Shown piece by piece: positions 42,245 through 50,951 of a DNA stretch of 50,951 nt; positions within the stretch are counted from its first letter, which is position 1; each line of letters begins with the position of its first letter. Both the position numbers and the translations under genes were made by a program. Under the pieces are notes generated by a model that saw only the letters and a program-made list of their open reading frames with translations, did no database searches and was not told where the DNA came from. The stretch comes from Blautia sp. XA-2221 (lineage in GTDB: Bacteria > Bacillota > Clostridia > Lachnospirales > Lachnospiraceae), in assembly GCF_028767025.1 (NCBI RefSeq), contig NZ_JAJQXX010000017.1, positions 1-50,951 of the forward strand. The letters run 5' to 3'.

Positions 42245-42259
42245 TCCCTTTGTACACCG
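42245..42259. other. right ICE-host junction (attachment site)
   Basis: The plus strand reads ICE end ...TTATG-T, then TC (GA on the minus strand), then host CCTTTGTACACCG. Read on the minus strand the host arm is CGGTGTACAAAGG, resembling the other ICE end. Excision at GA restores the codons Val-Tyr-Lys-Gly-Met-Phe. Confidence 0.65.
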
Positions 42260-43277
42260 TTGCAATTGACACCAAAACATAAATCATCCATACAATACCT
42301 ACAATCGCATTCAAATATACTCCATAAGGAATCAAAGAATTCCAGTCAGGTTTCTGTATATTAAATACGATCCACGCTGCGAAAAAAGCACCCAGCATTT
42401 GAATCATCCCGGAAAATCTTGAAGCACTCCAAAAACATAATATAACAATGCAAAGTATCAATAACAAATTAATCAAAGGAATATTCTGAATCCAGTTAGG
42501 AAAAATTTGTGTTGTATACTTTGTCCACCATGTGTTAATCAACTGAAAAAAATCACCGGAAATACTTATTTTTTTATAAGTATCACCATTTCCCAATACT
42601 GCTGCTCTATAGGAACTATTTGAAAACATTACAGCCGCTCCAGCACAGGCTCCAATAAAATAAGCGCTTAAATATATGGGAACTTTTTTCTTTTGAACCA
42701 AAATACAAATACCAGTAAAAAACAGCAGAATAATTGTATAAATACTTCCTGTTTCCAGAATCATTTGTCCCATAAAAATCAATAAAACATGAACTACCCC
42801 GGTTTTAAAAGAAATATCTACTGTACCTTCCAACATCTCCATACAGATTCGGAAAATATAAAAAACAAATACTGCTGAAACAACAAAATTTGAAAATCCC
42901 GATACCCATAAGATTGTCTGATTGAATATCGCAGGAGGAGCAGCCAAAAGCAATGCCAGAAAAAGCATTAATATATCATTATTTCGTTTCAAAAGAATCC
43001 AGACATTCCATATTCCTCCCACCAGAATTGCCATCTCCATCAAAACTCTAAGCCCAGCAGGAAAGCGAGTCAAAATTATTACGATCAAATTTCCAATATA
43101 TCTGCCATTGTATCCCCTGAAGCCTCTTTGAAGCCTCTCTATTCCTCTCTCGCTCCCCCAGGCCAGATCATCTAATCGAAATGGGGATTGGTACATCAAA
43201 ATAAAAAACAAAGCAATAATTGCTATTAATGTAATACATTGACTCCAGCTCTTTTGTTCAGTTTCATTCTTTTTCAT
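42247..43277 (-). pseudogene. 5' half of a DUF6056-type membrane protein gene split by the ICE
   Basis: The host part encodes about 343 residues with nine or more membrane helices. Near the start, SPFRLDDLAW carries an acidic DD pair like those of GT-C-type membrane glycosyltransferases. The frame runs on into the ICE for about 40 codons and stops at 42126, so a truncated protein may still be made. The rest of the gene lies at 10815-11343. The ATG at 43277 lies 24 bases after the kinase-like gene. Confidence 0.85.
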
Positions 43278-43301
43278 TTTTCTTTTTCATCTTTCACTTT
43301 T

Positions 43302-44969
43302 CTATACATCAAAGCAGCTTCCGCCTACAAATTCTCTTAAAATGGAATTATGAGGAACCGCCTCGCTGGGAACCGCCACAAAATAATCAAAAAACTTCAG
43401 AAGTCGTTTGGCTTCCACATATTCCGGAGCCTTTTTGTCAATTCCGAACAAAAGCGGCTCTGCATAAAGCTTCAGACATGCCAGCTCATATACCAGAGCT
43501 GAATTAAACATTACATCTGCCTGCTCCTGAAACGGAAAGATATTGGCTTCCTCGCCTCTGCGCACAGACGGCCAACGGGCAATGGTTTCCCTTGCGGAAA
43601 TTCCTCTTGTACGGGCATCCCGCACGATCCTCCGGATCAGGCGTCCGTCTGTTGTGGGAATACGGTTATGCTCATCAATATTCAGCTGAGTCAGGGCGCT
43701 GATATAGATCTTAAACTTATTTTCCACAGGAAGCGCATAACTTAATCTGTCATTCAGACCGTGGATTCCCTCGATCACCAACACATCTTCTTTTCCAAGC
43801 TGCAGGAAATCGCCTCTGTATTCTCTCGTTCCTGTCTTAAAATTGTAAACAGGAAGTTCCACCCTCTCGCCTCTTAAAAGCGCCAGCATGTCTTTATTAA
43901 ACTGCTCCACATCAATGGCTTCCAGACATTCGTAATTTTTTTCCCCAAATTCATCCAAAGGCGTTTTATCTCTGTTTACGAAATAATTATCCACAGCAAT
44001 CGGATGTGGCCGCATACCGTGAGCCCGCAACTGAATACTCAGCCTGTGAGAAAATGTTGTTTTCCCGGAAGAAGAAGGTCCGGCGATCATCACAAACTTT
44101 TTATTACCAGCTTCTGTGATCCGCTCCGCAATTCTGGAAATTTTTGCTTCCTGAAGCGCCTCCTGAACCAGAAGGATATTCTGGATCCCCTCTCCGGTAA
44201 TCCTGTCATTCAGATCTCCCACGCAGGAAATATCCAGCTTTTCCACCCATTCCTGCGATTCCTTTTGCACTTTAAAAATCTTTTCTTCAGGAGCAAAAGG
44301 CGGGATCTTATCCGGGCTGTTCTGTTCCGGAAGTTCCAGCACAAATCCCTCATCATAAAGCTTCAGATCAAAATATTTAAGGTATCCTGTATGGCTTGCC
44401 ATATACCCGTAAAAATAATCCTCATAATTTCCAAGGCTGTAAAGGTTTACTTTGGAAACTCTCCTGTAGCGGAAAAGCTGCTCTTTGTCATACATTCCAT
44501 ACTTATGAAAAAGCGCGACCGCTTCGTCTGTGCTGACAGAACGCTTTTTGATTGGGAGATTTGCCTCTGCAAGTTCATGCATACGTTTTTTTACCCTGTC
44601 CAGAAACTCCTGGTCAGGAGCTTTGCTTCCTTTCATGGTAAAATAATATCCGGAGCCTACAGAATAATGGATCACCGCATTGTCTGCGCTTTCCTTACCT
44701 GTAATATCGTAAATAGCCTTTAAAAGAAGCATACATACACTTCTTTTATAAGTTGTATGTCCAATACTGTCCCTTGTGGTCACAAATTCCAGTCTGCAGT
44801 CCTGCTCCAGCTTCTTATGCAGCTCTTCCAGCTTCCCGTTGACTGTCACAAGAATTACCGGCTCCCGTGAAAGTTCCCCACAGTCTTTTACAATTTCTCC
44901 ATACGCAGTTCCCTGAGGATATTCTTTTACATTTCCACCAATATCAACTTTTCGCATATTCTGTTCCAT
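43302..44969 (-). CDS. TGS-domain uridine/nucleoside kinase-like protein
   Basis: A 555-residue protein. The N-terminal part is TGS/ThrRS-editing-like (residues 5-200, KEYPQGTAYGEIVKDCG). The C-terminal part is a P-loop kinase of the uridine kinase/phosphoribulokinase type, with Walker A AGPSSSGKTTFSHRL at about 296 and VLVIEGIHGLND. Such fusions are common in Clostridia; the natural substrate is uncertain. It lies 61 bases from nif3 on the same strand. Confidence 0.88.
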   Translation of the reverse strand: MEQNMRKVDIGGNVKEYPQGTAYGEIVKDCGELSREPVILVTVNGKLEELHKKLEQDCRLEFVTTRDSIGHTTYKRSVCMLLLKAIYDITGKESADNAVIHYSVGSGYYFTMKGSKAPDQEFLDRVKKRMHELAEANLPIKKRSVSTDEAVALFHKYGMYDKEQLFRYRRVSKVNLYSLGNYEDYFYGYMASHTGYLKYFDLKLYDEGFVLELPEQNSPDKIPPFAPEEKIFKVQKESQEWVEKLDISCVGDLNDRITGEGIQNILLVQEALQEAKISRIAERITEAGNKKFVMIAGPSSSGKTTFSHRLSIQLRAHGMRPHPIAVDNYFVNRDKTPLDEFGEKNYECLEAIDVEQFNKDMLALLRGERVELPVYNFKTGTREYRGDFLQLGKEDVLVIEGIHGLNDRLSYALPVENKFKIYISALTQLNIDEHNRIPTTDGRLIRRIVRDARTRGISARETIARWPSVRRGEEANIFPFQEQADVMFNSALVYELACLKLYAEPLLFGIDKKAPEYVEAKRLLKFFDYFVAVPSEAVPHNSILREFVGGSCFDV

Positions 44970-45030
44970 AAAGCCTCATGCCTCCTGTCCTTCGCTCCCT
45001 GCAGCCTTTCCAGGCCCTGTGAATTTTAGG

Positions 45031-45813
45031 TTATAACAAAGTATATGGGCTTACTGTGCGGGCACATGAAACTTTCAGTTCCGGAAATTCTTCCAGAAGC
45101 TTCCTGCTCACTGCCTCCATAAAAATATATTCGGTTCCATAATGTCCTGCATCGATCACTGCCAGTCCCTGCGCTACCGCATCAATTCCTGTATGATGGT
45201 CAATATCTCCTGTGATATAAACCTGGGCGCCCTTTTCCAGCGCATCAGAAATCATGCTTTTTCCGCTGCCTGTACAGATTGCCGCCGTCTCTGCTATCTG
45301 CTCCGGATCACCGTAAAGTCTTACATCATTAAGAGAAAAAGCTTCTTTTACATAAAGGGCGCAATCCTTCAGACTCATTGGTTCAGGAAGCCGCCCCACA
45401 CGTCCGAATCCCTGCTGTCCCTGTTTTGTCTCAGCTGTCACAGAAAGAACCTGGCGATCTTTCAATTTCAGATAATCTGCGCTGAGTTCTGCCATTCCCA
45501 TTACATCATAGTTGGTATGCATGGCAAAATACGAAATATTATGGCGGATCAGCGACAGCACCTTTCTTCCTGTAAAATCATGATTGTTGATCTTTTTCAT
45601 GCCGCGGAAGATCATTGGATGATGAGTAATGATCATGTCTGCCTGTGTTTCCACAGCCTGTTCCAGTACACCTTCTGTCAGATCAAGGGCAAGAAACACA
45701 TGATGAACATCCTGCCCGTCATCGCCTACCAGAAGCCCTACATTATCCCAGTCTTCTGCCATATTTCCAGGATATTCTCCCTCCAGCCAGTCTGCCAGTT
45801 CTCTAACTTTCAT
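45031..45813 (-). CDS. Nif3-like dinuclear metal-centre protein
   Basis: A 260-residue protein of the Nif3/YqfO family: WDNVGLLVGDDGQDV, the metal ligands in MIITHHPMIFRGMK, and IDAGHYGTEYIFMEAV near the end. The fold binds two metal ions; annotation as GTP cyclohydrolase type 2 homologue is by similarity and the cellular role is not settled. It overlaps trmK by 11 bases, as is usual in Firmicutes. Confidence 0.92.
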   Translation of the reverse strand: MKVRELADWLEGEYPGNMAEDWDNVGLLVGDDGQDVHHVFLALDLTEGVLEQAVETQADMIITHHPMIFRGMKKINNHDFTGRKVLSLIRHNISYFAMHTNYDVMGMAELSADYLKLKDRQVLSVTAETKQGQQGFGRVGRLPEPMSLKDCALYVKEAFSLNDVRLYGDPEQIAETAAICTGSGKSMISDALEKGAQVYITGDIDHHTGIDAVAQGLAVIDAGHYGTEYIFMEAVSRKLLEEFPELKVSCARTVSPYTLL

Positions 45814-46501
45814 ATTCTTTTAAAGCGGTCAGGATCTGCCGCTTTTCCTCCTCTACTTCCTGTCTGCGTTTCCCGGTCTGAATGCCCTGAGCATCTTTTA
45901 GCCGCTCAAGGATCTCATTTCTGATCCTGTACTCTCTTTCCAGATACTGTTTCAGAACCCGATGGCATTTTTCCAGAAGAAATCTTCCAAATTCCAGTTC
46001 TTCTTCTGTCCACTCTCTGTCCGGATTTCCAGGAACAGCTTTCATTATCGGATAAAACTTACCCTCTTCCAGAACCATTTCCTCATTTACAATCTGATAT
46101 CCATTTTCAAAAAGAAATTTTCTTACATGAGGAATGTCTGACTGAGGCTGAAGGATCAGTTCCCGGAAACCTTTTCGGGTTTCCTCGCCTTCTGAAAGAA
46201 TCTTTTCCATCAGAGGGCCGCCCATTCCGGCGATCACAAGAGTGTCCCCTTCTTCTCTGCCAATTTTTTTCAGACCGTCAGAAAGCCTTGTTTCTATGTA
46301 ATTATCCAACCCATACTGATGAATATGCTCTCTGGCTCTGGACAGAGGTCCTTTTCCTACGTCTGCGGCAATCGCACGGGGAATCTTTTTTTCAAGTATC
46401 AGGTATACCGGCAGATATCCATGATCGCATCCCACATCTACCAGCCGGTTTCCTTCTGTCACCATCTCTGCAATCGCAGACAGTCTCAATGATAACTGCA
46501 T
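45803..46501 (-). CDS. trmK: tRNA (adenine(22)-N(1))-methyltransferase
   Basis: A 232-residue SAM-dependent methyltransferase: LVDVGCDHGYLPVYLILEKK is the SAM loop, followed by TLVIAGMGGPLMEKIL, typical of TrmK. It methylates A22 in the D-arm of tRNAs. It lies 10 bases downstream of rpoD and overlaps the nif3-like gene. The C-terminal helices (LEFGRFLLEKCHRVLKQYLE) match the family's coiled-coil end. Confidence 0.93.
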   Translation of the reverse strand: MQLSLRLSAIAEMVTEGNRLVDVGCDHGYLPVYLILEKKIPRAIAADVGKGPLSRAREHIHQYGLDNYIETRLSDGLKKIGREEGDTLVIAGMGGPLMEKILSEGEETRKGFRELILQPQSDIPHVRKFLFENGYQIVNEEMVLEEGKFYPIMKAVPGNPDREWTEEELEFGRFLLEKCHRVLKQYLEREYRIRNEILERLKDAQGIQTGKRRQEVEEEKRQILTALKEYES

Positions 46502-46511
46502 GTCCTGCTCC

Positions 46512-47636
46512 TTAATCCAGATAATCCTTCAGCTTACGACTGCGGCTTGGATGACGGAGTTTGCGAAGCGCTTTCGCCTCGATCTGACGGATACGCTCTC
46601 TGGTGACATTAAATTCTTTTCCTACCTCTTCCAGAGTACGGGCACGTCCATCGTCAAGACCAAATCTAAGTCTGAGTACCTTCTGCTCCCTTTCTGTAAG
46701 GGTTCCAAGTACCTCGATCAGCTGCTCTTTCAGAAGAGTAAAAGCTGCCGCATCTGCCGGAACAGGTACATTATCATCCTGAATAAAATCTCCAAGATGG
46801 CTGTCCTCCTCTTCACCGATAGGTGTTTCCAGAGAAACCGGCTCCTGGGAAATTTTCAGGATCTCACGGACACGATCCACGGACATATCCATTTCTTCTG
46901 CGATCTCCTCCGGACTTGGTTCACGTCCAAGTTCCTGAAGCAGCTGACGGGAAACACGGATCAGCTTGTTGATAGTCTCCACCATATGAACCGGAATACG
47001 AATGGTTCTGGCCTGATCTGCAATGGCTCTTGTAATAGCCTGACGGATCCACCAGGTGGCATAGGTACTGAATTTATATCCTTTACGGTAATCAAACTTT
47101 TCTACTGCCTTGATAAGACCCAGATTTCCCTCCTGGATAAGATCAAGGAAAAGCATTCCTCTTCCCACGTAGCGCTTTGCAATGCTGACAACAAGACGAA
47201 GGTTTGCCTCTGCAAGACGTTTTTTGGCATTTTCATCGCCTTTTTCCATGCGCTGGGCAAGCTCGATCTCCTCATCGGCAGTCAGAAGGCTGACTTTACC
47301 GATCTCTTTCAGATACATACGTACAGGATCCTCTATGCTGACGCCTTCGGGAACAGACAGGTCGATCTTGTCAAGTTCCACCTCTTCCTCATCGTCCAGC
47401 TTATCAATATCCATATCGTCATCCAGGATCAGTTCCTCATCATTTCCTGTAATACGGAGCACATCTACTCCACTTGCCTCAAGAAAGTCAAACACCTTTT
47501 CCATCTGATCCACTTCCAGATGCTGATCCTTAAAAAAGTCATTGATCTCCTGATATTCCAGCACATTTTTTTTCTTTTTGGCAAGCTCCAGAAGTTCTAC
47601 CAGTTTCTCACTGAATTTACCCATATTCATTTCCAT
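46512..47636 (-). CDS. rpoD: primary RNA polymerase sigma factor (sigma-A)
   Basis: A 374-residue protein with region 1.1 at the N-terminus, region 2 ([20 protein letters not shown]), region 2.4 ([20 protein letters not shown]), region 3, and region 4.2 ([20 protein letters not shown]). This is the housekeeping sigma factor. It lies in the classic dnaG-rpoD order, 39 bases after dnaG. GGAGGG lies 11 bases before the ATG; a further in-frame ATG at codon 5 is also possible. Confidence 0.97.
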   Translation of the reverse strand: MEMNMGKFSEKLVELLELAKKKKNVLEYQEINDFFKDQHLEVDQMEKVFDFLEASGVDVLRITGNDEELILDDDMDIDKLDDEEEVELDKIDLSVPEGVSIEDPVRMYLKEIGKVSLLTADEEIELAQRMEKGDENAKKRLAEANLRLVVSIAKRYVGRGMLFLDLIQEGNLGLIKAVEKFDYRKGYKFSTYATWWIRQAITRAIADQARTIRIPVHMVETINKLIRVSRQLLQELGREPSPEEIAEEMDMSVDRVREILKISQEPVSLETPIGEEEDSHLGDFIQDDNVPVPADAAAFTLLKEQLIEVLGTLTEREQKVLRLRFGLDDGRARTLEEVGKEFNVTRERIRQIEAKALRKLRHPSRSRKLKDYLD

Positions 47637-47675
47637 AGGTGCTTAATCCCTCCATATAGTGTTTATATTTTATCC

Positions 47676-49478
47676 TTATTCAAAAGAAATATGCAGTTCC
47701 CGGCGTTTTCTGCCAAGATCCTCCAGTTCTTTTTTTGCTTTTACAAGCTTCTGCAGTCCCTGAAGATCTGACGGATCCCAGTTTCTGTTCTTTTCCGCAA
47801 GGCTTTCCTGCTTAATACGGAGAAGCGTGTCCGCAAATGCCTGATCCTGTTCCTGCTGCGTTTCCAGATGAATCGTGGCGTTAAATAAAGAAGCAACTTC
47901 TCTCTGTTCCTCGCTGTCCGGAAAGCTGTTCAGAAGCCTTGCAGGATTTATTTCTCCCTCTTCCCTCTGCTGGAACAGCATCTGGGCTACCTCCCGGTAA
48001 AGGGGAACCACAAAATCCTCCGGAGTCAGGTACTGAGCCACTTTGTCAAATATCTTCGGATAGGTGACAAGCCAGGTAAGCATAAGCTTCTGAGAAGTGT
48101 CTGAAGCCGACTCCTTTTTCTTTTTTTCCGGTGAACCTGATTTCGGCTGAATCCGATGTTCTGCAGGAGTTCCTTTTAAAGCCAATGTATTCACACGCTT
48201 TCGCAGATCCTCACTGCTGATTCCATAGCGGCCTCTGTACATTTTAACGACAGCGTCTATGTAAAGATTTCGTTCCAGCTCATCTTTCAGCTCCAGAAGC
48301 ATCTGCGCGCACCGCTCAAAGAACTGGTTCTGACCCTGAGGATCATTCATGGAAAACTCATTTTCCGCTACTTCAACCCGGAACAGGAAACTGTCCCTGG
48401 CCTCCTCAAGTCTCTGTTCAAACGCCTCCGGTCCCATATTCCGGATAAATTCATCCGGATCCTTATAGGGCTTCAGACTGACAACTCTGGAATTTACCCC
48501 TGCCTCCCGAAGGATCGGGATTCCTCTGAGCGCCGCCCGGATTCCTGCTTCGTCACTGTCATATAAAAGCAACACTTCCTGGGTATAGCGTTTCAGAAGA
48601 CTTGCATGGCCTGAGGTAAGCGCTGTTCCCAGAGATGCTACTGCATTGGTAAAACCAGCCTGGTGCATGGAGATCACATCCATGTAGCCTTCGCAGAGGA
48701 TCAGATATTTTTTTCTTGTAGTCCGGGCAATGTTCAGCCCGTAAAGATTCCTGCTTTTATCAAAAATCTTTGTTTCCGGCGAGTTGAGGTATTTGGGCTT
48801 TGCGTCCCCCATAACTCTTCCGCCGAAGCCAATGGCACGGTTATTTACATCCATGATCGGAAAGATCACCCGGTTCCAGAATTTATCATACATTCCATGC
48901 CGCTCGTCCACATTAAAAAGCCCAGACTCTCTCAGCCGGTCATCCGGATATCCTTTGGCTTTCAGATACCGGTACAGCCCTCCGCCTGCGCGGTCTGAAT
49001 ACCCCAGCCCGAATTTTCTCATAGTTTCCTCGCTGAGTCCCCGGTTCTTCAGATAAGCAAGGCCTGTCTGACCTTTTTCTGTGCGAAGCTGATAATAAAA
49101 ATACTGCGCTGCCTGTTTATTAATCTCCAGAAGTTCTTCTTTTTCCTGAGCCTTCTGTCTGACCTCTCTGGAATATTCGATCTTCGGAAGCTCCACTCCC
49201 GCCCTGTCTGCCAGGTGCTTCAGAGCCTCTCCGAAAGTATAATTCTCATACTCCATAATAAAGTTAAATACATTCCCCCCTGCTCCGCAGCCAAAGCAGT
49301 AGTACATCTGCTTACCGGGCGTTACGGAAAACGAAGGAGTTTTTTCGTTATGAAAAGGGCACAGACCAAAATAGGAATTTCCCTTTTTTGTAAGTCTTAC
49401 ATATTGGGATACTACGTCTACAATATCATTTTTGCTTCGTACTTCTTCAATGATATCGTCTGAATAGCGCATAGACAT
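47676..49478 (-). CDS. dnaG: DNA primase
   Basis: A 600-residue protein. The CHC2 zinc finger is CPFHNEKTPSFSV ... YYCFGCGAGG at about residues 40-65, then the RNA polymerase core, and the Toprim part with LILCEGYMDVISMHQAG and LLLYDSDEAGIRAAL. The C-terminal helicase-contact domain follows a lysine-rich linker. It makes RNA primers at the replication fork. It lies 13 bases downstream of dgt. Confidence 0.97.
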   Translation of the reverse strand: MSMRYSDDIIEEVRSKNDIVDVVSQYVRLTKKGNSYFGLCPFHNEKTPSFSVTPGKQMYYCFGCGAGGNVFNFIMEYENYTFGEALKHLADRAGVELPKIEYSREVRQKAQEKEELLEINKQAAQYFYYQLRTEKGQTGLAYLKNRGLSEETMRKFGLGYSDRAGGGLYRYLKAKGYPDDRLRESGLFNVDERHGMYDKFWNRVIFPIMDVNNRAIGFGGRVMGDAKPKYLNSPETKIFDKSRNLYGLNIARTTRKKYLILCEGYMDVISMHQAGFTNAVASLGTALTSGHASLLKRYTQEVLLLYDSDEAGIRAALRGIPILREAGVNSRVVSLKPYKDPDEFIRNMGPEAFEQRLEEARDSFLFRVEVAENEFSMNDPQGQNQFFERCAQMLLELKDELERNLYIDAVVKMYRGRYGISSEDLRKRVNTLALKGTPAEHRIQPKSGSPEKKKKESASDTSQKLMLTWLVTYPKIFDKVAQYLTPEDFVVPLYREVAQMLFQQREEGEINPARLLNSFPDSEEQREVASLFNATIHLETQQEQDQAFADTLLRIKQESLAEKNRNWDPSDLQGLQKLVKAKKELEDLGRKRRELHISFE

Positions 49479-49491
49479 CCTCCTCTGTTAT

Positions 49492-50499
49492 TTAATAGCT
49501 GTCCCATGACTGAGGTATGTAAATTTCCCGGAACTTTGCCATGGAATACTGATCTGTCATTCCGGAGAGATAATCGCAGACAGCTCTGTCTGTGGACTCT
49601 CCTTTTAAAAGCAGATCCCGGTATTCTCTGGACATTGTCTCCGGATGCTCTATATAATACAGATACAGTTCCTTCAGCATATTGATCGCCTTTTTTTCCT
49701 CACGCTTGGCCTCCCGATGGTCATAAACGCTGCGGAACATCAGCTCTCTGAGATCCATAAAGGCTTCCTGTATCTCCTCGGACATCTGGATCCGGTCTCT
49801 GTCCATACTGTTTTCTATAATGTCATGTACAAAGGTATTCAGCCGTTCTCTTGTGGTATATCCCAGAAGCATTCTCATGGTTACAGGAATATCGTCTTCT
49901 GTAATAATACCGGCTCTCTGCGCGTCGTCCATATCATGATGCAGATAGGCGATCTTATCCGAAAACCTTACCACCTGTCCTTCCAGAGTAGAAGGCTTTC
50001 CACTGGTGCGGTGGTTCAGGATACCGTCAATGACTTCCCAGGTAAGATTCAGACCTTCACCGTCCTTTTCCAGAACCTGTACCACCCGGGCACTCTGTTT
50101 ATAATGAGCAAAACCGCCCGGGCTGATCTCATTCAGAGCCCTTTCCCCGGCATGACCGAAAGGTGTGTGTCCCAGATCATGTCCCAGCGCAATGGCCTCC
50201 ACCAGATCCTCATTCAATCTGAGAGCCTTGGCAATGGTGCGTGCGATCTGAGAAACCTCCAGTGTATGAGTAAGACGGTTTCTGTAATGGTCTCCCTGAG
50301 GCGCCAGAAAAACCTGCGTCTTATCTTTCAGCCTGCGAAACGCCTTGCTGTGAAGAATCCTGTCTCTGTCCCGCTGAAACGCAGTACGCACATCACATTC
50401 TTCTTCCGCACGTTCCCGTCCTCTGGATCTGACACTGCAGGAAGCATAGGGACTTAAAAGCTCCAGTTCCCTCTTTTCCATGCTTTCTCTTATATTCAT
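49492..50499 (-). CDS. deoxyguanosinetriphosphate triphosphohydrolase-like protein
   Basis: A 335-residue HD-domain protein: NRLTHTLEVSQIARTIAKAL, ALGHDLGHTPFGHAGERALN and FSDKIAYLHHDMDDAQ supply the metal ligands of dGTPases, which split dNTPs to nucleoside and triphosphate. The start at 50499 has GGAGG 7-8 bases upstream; a longer frame begins five codons earlier within the ribosome site. It heads the dgt-dnaG-rpoD-trmK-nif3 cluster. Confidence 0.92.
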   Translation of the reverse strand: MNIRESMEKRELELLSPYASCSVRSRGRERAEEECDVRTAFQRDRDRILHSKAFRRLKDKTQVFLAPQGDHYRNRLTHTLEVSQIARTIAKALRLNEDLVEAIALGHDLGHTPFGHAGERALNEISPGGFAHYKQSARVVQVLEKDGEGLNLTWEVIDGILNHRTSGKPSTLEGQVVRFSDKIAYLHHDMDDAQRAGIITEDDIPVTMRMLLGYTTRERLNTFVHDIIENSMDRDRIQMSEEIQEAFMDLRELMFRSVYDHREAKREEKKAINMLKELYLYYIEHPETMSREYRDLLLKGESTDRAVCDYLSGMTDQYSMAKFREIYIPQSWDSY

Positions 50500-50633
50500 A
50501 GGCAATTCCTCCACAGAATGACAAAATACCTCTTATTAATTATATTCTACACAAAGCTTCAAATTCCTCTTTTTTTCAAAAAAATCAGCATATGGATTTT
50601 TCCCGACACGGATTGACACAGTACAGAAACAAC

Positions 50634-50658
50634 AAAAAGCCCTTGAATCCAAGGGCTT
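50634..50658 (-). terminator. terminator of the tRNA-Leu genes
   Basis: AAGCCCTTG and CAAGGGCTT form a 9-bp stem with a short loop; on the minus strand TTTTTG follows. It lies 4 bases after the first tRNA-Leu gene. Confidence 0.8.
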
Positions 50659-50661
50659 TAA

Positions 50662-50746
50662 TGCGGAAGATGGGACTTGAACCCACACAAGCGCAATGCT
50701 TACAAGATCCTTAGTCTTGCTCGTCTGCCAGTTCCGACACTTCCGC
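50662..50746 (-). tRNA. tRNA-Leu (anticodon AAG)
   Basis: The minus strand gives an 85-nt class II tRNA with acceptor arms GCGGAAG and CTTCCGC, a variable arm, GGTTCAAGTCC in the T-arm, and the anticodon arm CAAGA-CTAAGGA-TCTTG, which reads AAG. It decodes CUU-type leucine codons, with A34 probably edited to inosine. CCA is not encoded. Confidence 0.92.
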
Positions 50747-50852
50747 ATATCGCATTTCTTCGGGATTATTTTCTTTCTCCCTCGCGACGAATTGTAGTAT
50801 ATCAGTTATCGGCATATTTGTCAACAACTTTTTTCACAGTTTTTACTGTGAA

Positions 50853-50937
50853 TGCGGAAGATGGGACTTGAACCCACACAAGCGCAATGCTTACAAGATC
50901 CTTAGTCTTGCTCGTCTGCCAGTTCCGACACTTCCGC
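50853..50937 (-). tRNA. tRNA-Leu (anticodon AAG), second copy
   Basis: Identical to 50662-50746, offset 191 bases, and the downstream flank ATATCGCATTTCTT is duplicated too. This is a tandem duplication in which the repeated unit includes upstream sequence. Confidence 0.92.
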
Positions 50938-50951
50938 ATATCGCATTTCTT

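Larger units (their letters stand above)
11344..42246. mobile_element. integrative and conjugative element, about 30.9 kb, serine-recombinase type, Tn1549-like transfer backbone
   Basis: The element carries a large serine recombinase at its left end, a MOBP relaxase with MobC, VirD4, VirB4, PrgI and VirB6-like channel proteins, an NlpC/P60 wall hydrolase, antirestriction genes, and two transporter cargo blocks. Its GC-rich backbone contrasts with AT-rich host DNA on both sides. The ends were placed by frame: excision between the GA dinucleotides (minus strand) at 42246/42245 and 11343/11342 restores an open DUF6056 gene. GA is the known crossover dinucleotide for TnpX-type recombinases such as that of Tn5397. 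Gene order resembles Tn1549-family ICEs of Clostridia. Confidence 0.9.

Noticed and set aside
11342-42259. Integration core at the shared TGTAC near both ICE ends
   Set aside because: Joining the host halves there shifts the DUF6056 frame and gives an early stop, whereas GA restores the frame.

Overview
This is a chromosomal segment of a Gram-positive Clostridia bacterium, most likely a Lachnospiraceae-type gut anaerobe, interrupted by an integrative and conjugative element (ICE) of about 30.9 kb. The host assignment rests on the dgt-dnaG-rpoD-trmK-nif3 cluster, pyrB followed by a regulatory pyrI, a fused chorismate mutase/prephenate dehydratase, RNase P RNA, and low-GC host DNA with strong GGAGG ribosome sites. 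Species cannot be named from the sequence alone.

Left host arm (1-11343): two tandem tRNA-Glu(CTC) genes; a small XRE regulator; a PTS-EIIC-like membrane protein; a tightly packed minus-strand cluster pheA - DUF815 ATPase - Ppx/HD phosphatase - ppk1, which joins phenylalanine biosynthesis to polyphosphate making and breaking; a CmpB-like membrane protein; pyrBI on the plus strand; RNase P RNA on the minus strand; and the 3' half of a DUF6056-type membrane protein gene.

ICE (about 11344-42246): a large serine recombinase sits at the left end. Almost all transfer genes are on the minus strand and run from right to left. In that order they are a ParB-like protein, a DUF7768-like protein, a C5-cytosine methyltransferase, ArdA antirestriction protein, a conserved protein with a probable ATC start, PcfB, the VirD4/TraG coupling protein, Maff2, a VirB6/TrbL-like protein, a SpoVG-like protein, an unidentified protein, PrgI, VirB4, an NlpC/P60 wall hydrolase, DUF4315, DUF4366, two Cys-rich proteins, a DarA-like protein, MobC, a small membrane protein and a MOBP relaxase. 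Two cargo blocks lie between the relaxase and the recombinase: a GntR(YtrA-like)/ABC-2 transporter operon, and a two-component system with an FtsX-type ABC exporter. Both types are usually linked to cell-envelope antibiotic or antimicrobial-peptide stress. No classic antibiotic-inactivating gene is seen. The insertion splits the DUF6056 gene; removing the element and keeping one GA dinucleotide restores an open frame.

Right host arm (42247-50951): the 5' half of the DUF6056 gene, a TGS/uridine-kinase-like protein, the nif3-trmK-rpoD-dnaG-dgt cluster, and two tandem tRNA-Leu(AAG) genes.

Most notable signals. (1) A family of at least 20 near-identical 23-nt palindromes lies almost exclusively in the gaps of the ICE backbone and is absent from host DNA and from the insides of the cargo blocks. 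Four copies are translated in frame, all in the same reading frame (SGxxxPK). (2) Three promoters share one operator architecture for the ICE two-component system, and one of them leads to no gene but to a short structured stretch and a terminator, making a candidate regulated small RNA. (3) The core transfer genes use non-ATG start codons, including two probable ATC starts. (4) A nested hairpin cluster separates parB from the methyltransferase block. (5) Base composition breaks sharply between the ABC permease and its own ATPase.
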